Of a stretch of DNA of 64,000 bases, positions 60,175 to 64,000 are shown piece by piece. The DNA is from Candidatus Rifleibacteriota bacterium (GTDB lineage: Bacteria > Muiribacteriota > Ozemobacteria > Ozemobacterales > Ozemobacteraceae): NCBI GenBank assembly GCA_015232575.1, contig JADFZL010000010.1:124001-188000 (forward strand), in the 5' to 3' direction. Position 1 is the stretch's first letter; each line of letters opens with the position of its first letter. The translations under genes and the position numbers were made by a program. The notes beneath the pieces were generated by a model. That model was not told the origin of the DNA, did no database searches, and saw only the letters and a list, made by a program, of their open reading frames with translations.

Positions 60175-60390
60175 TTATGCACACATTAAACGCCTTCCCT
60201 CAGGGTGAGGAACCTGGTCACCAACAAATTCTTTTACAGTTTCAATCCACTGTCGAATTGCGTCGTTGACATTTTTCAGGGCACTTTCAGGAGCTGAGCC
60301 ATGAGCAATGCAGCCAGGCAATTCAGGAACTTCAGCTACGAAAACACTGTCTTCATCACTCCAATACAACAGGATCTCATACTTATACAT
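60175..60390 (-). CDS. hicB: HicB-type antitoxin
   Basis: The 71-residue protein YKYEILLYWSDEDSVFVAEVPELPGCIAHGSAPESALKNVNDAIRQWIETV has the partial RNase-H fold of HicB with the F-A-E-V-P-E-L-P-G-C core. The start is ATG 60390 (GAGGAATTG upstream), not the longer frame to 60540, which lies across hicA in another phase. No C-terminal DNA-binding domain is present. The toxin gene upstream is broken, so this is an orphan antitoxin. Confidence 0.88.
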   Translation of the reverse strand: MYKYEILLYWSDEDSVFVAEVPELPGCIAHGSAPESALKNVNDAIRQWIETVKEFVGDQVPHPEGRRLMCA

Positions 60391-60397
60391 CAATTCC

Positions 60398-60583
60398 TCA
60401 TAATTTGTATTTAATGAAAACCTGTCGAACTTGGCGAACCTGATGTGGCTTGGCATGAAGCCCATAATGTTGAAGATTAACCTTCTATTCAACTCTAGGT
60501 TTACGAAAAATGTGATGCGAGCCACTAATGTGCACTTCAAATCCCTTGTTTTTCAATAGGTCGCATAGATCGTCAAATTTGAT
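60398..60583 (-). pseudogene. hicA: HicA toxin gene with premature stop
   Basis: Reading from 60583, IKFDDLCDLLKNKGFEVHISGSHHIFRKPRVE is a HicA double-stranded-RNA-binding fold with the catalytic GSHH histidine. A TAG (60485-60487) follows, after which the same frame continues as KVNLQHYGLHAKPHQVRQVRQVFIKYKL to TGA, matching the HicA C-terminus. The expected start codon is ATC, not ATG. Two lesions make it inactive. It ends within the ribosome site of hicB. Confidence 0.78.
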
Positions 60584-60632
60584 ATTCGCACCTCTGGTTG
60601 TACAGAGTGTAGTAAATAATTGGCTGTTATGA

Positions 60633-61412
60633 TTACTGTGCAGTTGTTGCGATGACTTTCAGGTTTTCGATTCTGCCGGTGAAATCGTGCCAATCCCAGG
60701 GGAGTGCTGGCCAGAACATTTTTGAGCACTTTTCGAGAAGGGAAATTCCGGCTTCTACAATTGGTTTTCTTTCGGCGAATAGCTCTACCGCCTCGCGGTC
60801 TGCTCTTTGCTGATCAACGATGGTAATTGCTTTGATATAATCACGCAGAAGATTGCTGTTCTCTCTTTTGTCGCGCTTATTTTCAGGTTTTTTCAGGATT
60901 TTTAGAGCCCGGGCATAAAGGTTTTCTCTCTTCATGGCTGTCAGGGTGTTTCTGAAAGCAATGTGCAAGACATTTCTTGCCAGTATAAAGCGGATTTCAT
61001 CATCAGTTTTGGCAATTTCCAGAAGGCCGCTGGTAAGAACGATCATTCCACCCGGGAATGGTATTTCCCCCGGGATCGGGCTTTTCAGGACGGAGATTCT
61101 GAAAGTATGGTTAGGTTTCACGTGAATCAGGGAAACAACCTGGTTAAGAAAAAGGTTTATTCTTTTGTCTTCCGGAACAGCTAATTCAGCATTATGAACA
61201 GCACATTCTGAAATAAATGAATTTTCAAGAATTTCGCCGATGGCAAGTTCAGCCTTTGACTCATCAAGAAGGCTCTTGAAAAACCCCGAAAACGGATTCC
61301 TCAGCTGAGCATACAGGCAATTATGAGAAAGACCTGTAAAAAAGCAGATAACAAGAAAGAAAGTTGCATTTCTGATAGTTCTGTAAAAAGGTCTCACTGT
61401 TTTTTTCTCCAA
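60633..61412 (-). CDS. M48-like protein lacking catalytic residues
   Basis: The 259-residue protein has a signal peptide (residues ~15-35) and then an M48 peptidase fold: IPFPGGMIVLTSGLLEIAKTDDEIRFILARNVLHIAFRN. In active M48 enzymes the last part is LAHEIGHV, so HExxH is changed to RNVLH and two of the three zinc-site residues are lost. The third-ligand helix reads VDQQRADREAVELF with Q where E is expected. It is probably a non-enzymatic periplasmic protein, perhaps a chaperone or regulator of active M48 proteases such as the one at the right edge. It stands alone. Confidence 0.7.
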   Translation of the reverse strand: MEKKTVRPFYRTIRNATFFLVICFFTGLSHNCLYAQLRNPFSGFFKSLLDESKAELAIGEILENSFISECAVHNAELAVPEDKRINLFLNQVVSLIHVKPNHTFRISVLKSPIPGEIPFPGGMIVLTSGLLEIAKTDDEIRFILARNVLHIAFRNTLTAMKRENLYARALKILKKPENKRDKRENSNLLRDYIKAITIVDQQRADREAVELFAERKPIVEAGISLLEKCSKMFWPALPWDWHDFTGRIENLKVIATTAQ

Positions 61413-61497
61413 TTCTTGTGTCGATTCGACATTATATCAAATTTTTGTATAATCTCATTAATCATTGATTAAAGAGCCGTCACCATAACGATTCATT

Positions 61498-61525
61498 GTC
61501 ATCAAGACCGAAGGGAGAGATCTCG
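61498..61525. repeat. Dispersed repeat, family A (copy 6)
   Basis: GTCATCAAGACCGAAGGGAG, then AGATCTCG, is one arm of the family A palindrome, between two secreted-protein genes. Nothing else in 61413-61690 is supported. Confidence 0.55.
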
Positions 61526-61690
61526 TTTCTTAAGTTCATGGCAGTGCACGCCTTGCTGTTGATGCGTATTGCAAGGGGAAGTTTTCCCATAAAAGGTATT
61601 TCTTCACAGCTATCGCGTAATTCTAATCTTTTTGGGGCGTATGAATAGGTTATCTGATTATGCACAATGACTTTATTTTTCCCTTTTAAA

Positions 61691-61720
61691 AATCCGTGTT
61701 ATTCCGTGTATTCCGTGGTA
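61691..61720. repeat. Short periodic repeat (family B relative)
   Basis: AATCCGTG-TTATTCCGTG-TATTCCGTGG shows three TCCGTG units with a spacing of nine to ten bases, just after the stop of the SLH-like gene. Confidence 0.5.
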
Positions 61721-61745
61721 AAAATCAATTTCATTTTGTTCTGAT

Positions 61746-62792
61746 CTACTCCTGCTTCATAATTCGCTTTTGCATGGTGCTAATTCTTTGTGCGACACTG
61801 AGAATTCTTGGACGAATAAGCTCTGCTTTCGACTTGCTTTCGGAGTCATTGAATTCACCATGGTCAAGACCGAATAATGTATATCTCAGTTTTTCGCTGC
61901 AATTATCAAGAATCTCTAATATTTGCTTCAAAGCCTTTTGCTGAGCGTGTTTTTCATCATCGGCTTCGAGGTATGCGTCACTGAGAGCTGAAAGATTAAT
62001 TTCGAGTGAGTTTATTAGAGTTTCAAGCTCTGTTACGGCGTCATTTGCAGCATCGTAGTTAAATACAAAATGAGGTTGCTTCTTCTGTAATGCATCTGAC
62101 AATGTCGGTGGGGAAGAAAAAACGTAACTATCGCCATCATTTTGATAAGGCTTCAAATCGCAAGGTTCGGAATCGTTGTCATGACTTATATCTGCTTCCT
62201 CATTTGAAAAGTCGACCAGATAATTACTGTCTTTTCCAGTGATATTTTTCAGCTTTTCAAATATCATCTGGGCTTCACTTTCGGAAATCAATGTGTTCGA
62301 TTTAAACCTTCCATCTTCAAATGCTGGAAAAAAGCCGCCGGCAACATTCGTAAACTTGAAAAGCACAGAGTGATTTGCTATATCGGTAAAATCAGCAGGA
62401 AAAGAGGGATTATCAGGGTGACTTGATAAAGCCAGATATAACATTCTAACGGCAACTGCTCTTGAAATTGGCCAGTCTGGATGGAATTTACCGTCCTGTA
62501 GTGGCTCTAGATAACCGTTTGTCATCACATCTGATTCGTTTATTGTACGATTATTCAGACTAAGCTCAAGGTTTTCTGCAAATGCCATTCTGCTGACAAA
62601 ACTTTCTCTTGACGTTGCAGCAGAAAGCAAACAAGCCGGAAATATATAAAGAAAAAGCAGGCACAGAAGAAAAACTGATTTTCGTGCTAATGGATCAGCA
62701 GATGTTTGCCGATAAGTCAGGCGGTCATTTATCAATATAATGGCGGGAGCAGGTCTAATGAGCAATTTAAGACAACACGTTAGAGATTTCAT
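61746..62792 (-). CDS. SLH-like domain secreted protein
   Basis: After a hydrophobic export segment (KSVFLLCLLFLYIFPACLLS) there are two S-layer-homology-like units: SRMAFAENLELSLNNRT ... GYLEPLQDGKFHPDWPISRAVAVRMLYLAL and FTDI ... GFFPAFEDGRFKSNTLISESEAQMIFEKL. The rest (residues ~200-350) is a charged helical region. SLH domains bind secondary wall polymers; in didermic lineages they often anchor the outer membrane to the wall. ATG 62792 has GGAGGTG upstream, but this start overlaps a plausible plus-strand small gene, so the first 30-40 residues are uncertain. Confidence 0.65.
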   Translation of the reverse strand: MKSLTCCLKLLIRPAPAIILINDRLTYRQTSADPLARKSVFLLCLLFLYIFPACLLSAATSRESFVSRMAFAENLELSLNNRTINESDVMTNGYLEPLQDGKFHPDWPISRAVAVRMLYLALSSHPDNPSFPADFTDIANHSVLFKFTNVAGGFFPAFEDGRFKSNTLISESEAQMIFEKLKNITGKDSNYLVDFSNEEADISHDNDSEPCDLKPYQNDGDSYVFSSPPTLSDALQKKQPHFVFNYDAANDAVTELETLINSLEINLSALSDAYLEADDEKHAQQKALKQILEILDNCSEKLRYTLFGLDHGEFNDSESKSKAELIRPRILSVAQRISTMQKRIMKQE

Positions 62793-63000
62793 TTCACCTC
62801 CAGAAGATAACGAAGAATATATACTGGGCATGATTGAGAAGTATTCAACTAAAACCGAATGCTATCTTGACAGAATTGAAACCCTCATCAAGGAAGGGTA
62901 CTCCATGAACAGTCCGGAAATCAAGAATCTTCAGGAAAAACTTCATGAGGTTGAAGTAAAAAGTAATTTCTGGCGAAACCGAATGATGAAATACCTGTAG
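62758..63000 (+). CDS. Small helical protein on the opposite strand
   Basis: The 80-residue product MSNLRQHVRDFISPPEDNEE ... KNLQEKLHEVEVKSNFWRNRMMKYL is hydrophilic and helical, and its codon choice and amino-acid make-up look natural. GGGAG lies about eight bases before ATG 62758. It overlaps antisense both the 5' end of the SLH-like gene and the last 52 codons of the M48 gene, whose tail there is less protein-like. One of the overlapping frames must be non-coding over part of this stretch. Confidence 0.45.
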   Translation: MSNLRQHVRDFISPPEDNEEYILGMIEKYSTKTECYLDRIETLIKEGYSMNSPEIKNLQEKLHEVEVKSNFWRNRMMKYL

Positions 63001-64000
63001 ATCAGATTCATATTGGTCTATTGCGGAAGTTTTCTTCCAGAAAGCAAAACTTCCGAGGAAGGCATTTATCCAGTCGCCGCGGATGAAATTCTTTGTTATG
63101 AAAATTTCCTCCAGCACCGGATGACTGCCGATTTTGTGTTTTATTCGTCTGGCATATTCAGACAGATCTTTTGCATCATTTTCAGGCTGAATTGATGCAA
63201 TTCCATGAAAATCAAGCATTATCGGAAACATGGGAAAGAGGAAAATAATAGAAATCAGAAGTATAAAAAACATTGCCAATCTGCTTTTGAATGAGTCTTT
63301 TTTTAAAACATCAATTCCGGTGTCGGACCATTCGGTTACGAACTTTACCCTTTCATTCATCGCAGGGTGAGTTTCCATCCATGCCGGAATTTTGGAATTC
63401 TGTGTTCCGATAAAATCACGAAGTCTGTCAATTGTTTCAGAAAAAACTTCTTTTCCAAGAAGGCTGACAGAATAGCGATCAGCCTGGATTTCACTCGTTC
63501 TTGACAGCTTTGTAAAAATAAAGAGAAAAACAGCCAGAAATAAAAGCATTTCCATTACTGTCATTCCTGTCGTGCCAAGAAACTCAGTTGCTTCCGGGTA
63601 AAAAAGAAAAAGAGAAAGCCTTGCTGCAAGGGTTACTCCGACAATGTTCAGAGTAAATATCATGTATGTCCAGACATGTCCAAGTGCAAAATGACCGAGT
63701 TCATGCGCCACAATTATCATTTTCTGCGAATGACTGAAAGTATCAACCAGAAATCGTGTCAGATAAACATATCTGAATGAATCGAGCAAACCCACAACAG
63801 CAGCGTTCGGAAGCGGTTCACCGAATGTATTCCATATCTTTACTCCAGCAATACGCACTCCGGTCTGCTCAGACAATTTTTTAATCTCACGAAAAAGTTC
63901 AGTGTCTTCATTAAGCGGAACAGCCTGCCAGGCTGCATTGAAAAGATATGGGGAAAGCAGATACAGAAAAAAGCAGAAAAATGGAGCAAGTACAACCAGC
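62845..64000 (-). CDS. M48 family metalloprotease (Ste24/HtpX-like), cut by window edge
   Basis: The frame is open to the right edge, so the N-terminus is outside; an internal TTG at 63876 is not the start. Membrane segments flank the active site KMIIVAHELGHFALGHV (HExxH), and the third zinc ligand is in RTSEIQADRYSVSLLG. HPAMNERVKFVTEW and further helices follow. This is the plan of CAAX-type or Ste24 proteases at the membrane. The last ~50 residues overlap a plus-strand small gene and may not be conserved. Confidence 0.85.
   Translation of the reverse strand, partial: LVVLAPFFCFFLYLLSPYLFNAAWQAVPLNEDTELFREIKKLSEQTGVRIAGVKIWNTFGEPLPNAAVVGLLDSFRYVYLTRFLVDTFSHSQKMIIVAHELGHFALGHVWTYMIFTLNIVGVTLAARLSLFLFYPEATEFLGTTGMTVMEMLLFLAVFLFIFTKLSRTSEIQADRYSVSLLGKEVFSETIDRLRDFIGTQNSKIPAWMETHPAMNERVKFVTEWSDTGIDVLKKDSFKSRLAMFFILLISIIFLFPMFPIMLDFHGIASIQPENDAKDLSEYARRIKHKIGSHPVLEEIFITKNFIRGDWINAFLGSFAFWKKTSAIDQYESDLQVFHHSVSPEITFYFNLMKFFLKILDFRTVHGVPFLDEGFNSVKIAFGFS

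Noticed and set aside
60391..60540. N-terminal extension of hicB
   Set aside because: It overlaps the hicA remnant in another frame; the HicB fold and ribosome site start at 60390.

Overview
This 64 kb window is an AT-rich bacterial chromosome segment. The envelope looks didermic: it encodes lipoproteins, outer-membrane beta-barrels, a Wzx flippase and an RlpA-like protein, together with many TPR and HEAT repeat proteins. The gene mix (TrmFO, TopA with four zinc fingers, DprA with a Smg-like partner, CdaA/CdaR, J-TPR-cold-shock fusion) points to a deep-branching, poorly cultured lineage. Candidate phylum Riflebacteria is my best guess, but that is an inference with no marker behind it.

Layout. 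1-3.5 kb: a secreted gluzincin protease and a periplasmic TPR protein behind a sigma-54-type promoter. 3.5-10.2 kb (minus): an envelope operon made of a urea-transporter/M23-peptidase fusion, a TPR/beta-barrel protein, another TPR protein and a small beta-barrel. 10.4-13.2 kb (minus): a compact trio of PqqD-like protein, ATP-grasp ligase and PLP decarboxylase. 13.3-17.6 kb: RlpA-like lipoprotein, purD, two secreted proteins and an 88-bp tandem repeat. 17.7-20.4 kb: a CXXC mini-protein with a polyferredoxin, tRNA-Pro(CGG) and a J-like/TPR/double cold-shock fusion. 20.5-28.3 kb (minus): a HEAT protein-dprA-smg-topA-trmFO operon. 28.4-33.7 kb: holin-like protein, cdaA-cdaR, dapA and a DegT aminotransferase. 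33.7-38.7 kb: a GH3 glucosidase, an Ogt-AlkA fusion and a secreted TPR-like protein. 38.8-48.8 kb (minus): a polysaccharide operon with CDP-sugar genes rfbF/rfbG, a C-methyltransferase, an epimerase and a reductase, suggesting a C-methyl-branched 6-deoxyhexose.

48.9-60.6 kb is the accessory region and the main result: an integron. A long integron-type tyrosine recombinase (intI, plus strand) faces away from a cassette array read on the minus strand. Five attC-like sites carry paired R and L boxes with an extrahelical base, always in the 5' half relative to the cassettes. The cassettes carry HigBA, a DUF262-HEPN pair followed by a truncated DUF1016 nuclease fused to an IS630 transposase tail, and a frameshifted membrane protein. 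One attC is split by a decayed group II intron lying opposite to the cassettes, as expected for IIC-attC introns. A near-consensus promoter (TTGACA-N17-TACAAT) precedes the first cassette gene. Right of intI lie an Rpn-type nuclease, a further attC, an ankyrin gene interrupted at a G8 tract, and a broken HicAB module.

60.6-64 kb: an M48-like protein without its catalytic residues, an SLH-like secreted protein, a small plus-strand gene and an intact M48 protease cut by the window edge. Several families of short dispersed palindromic repeats sit in the intergenic gaps. No CRISPR array was seen.
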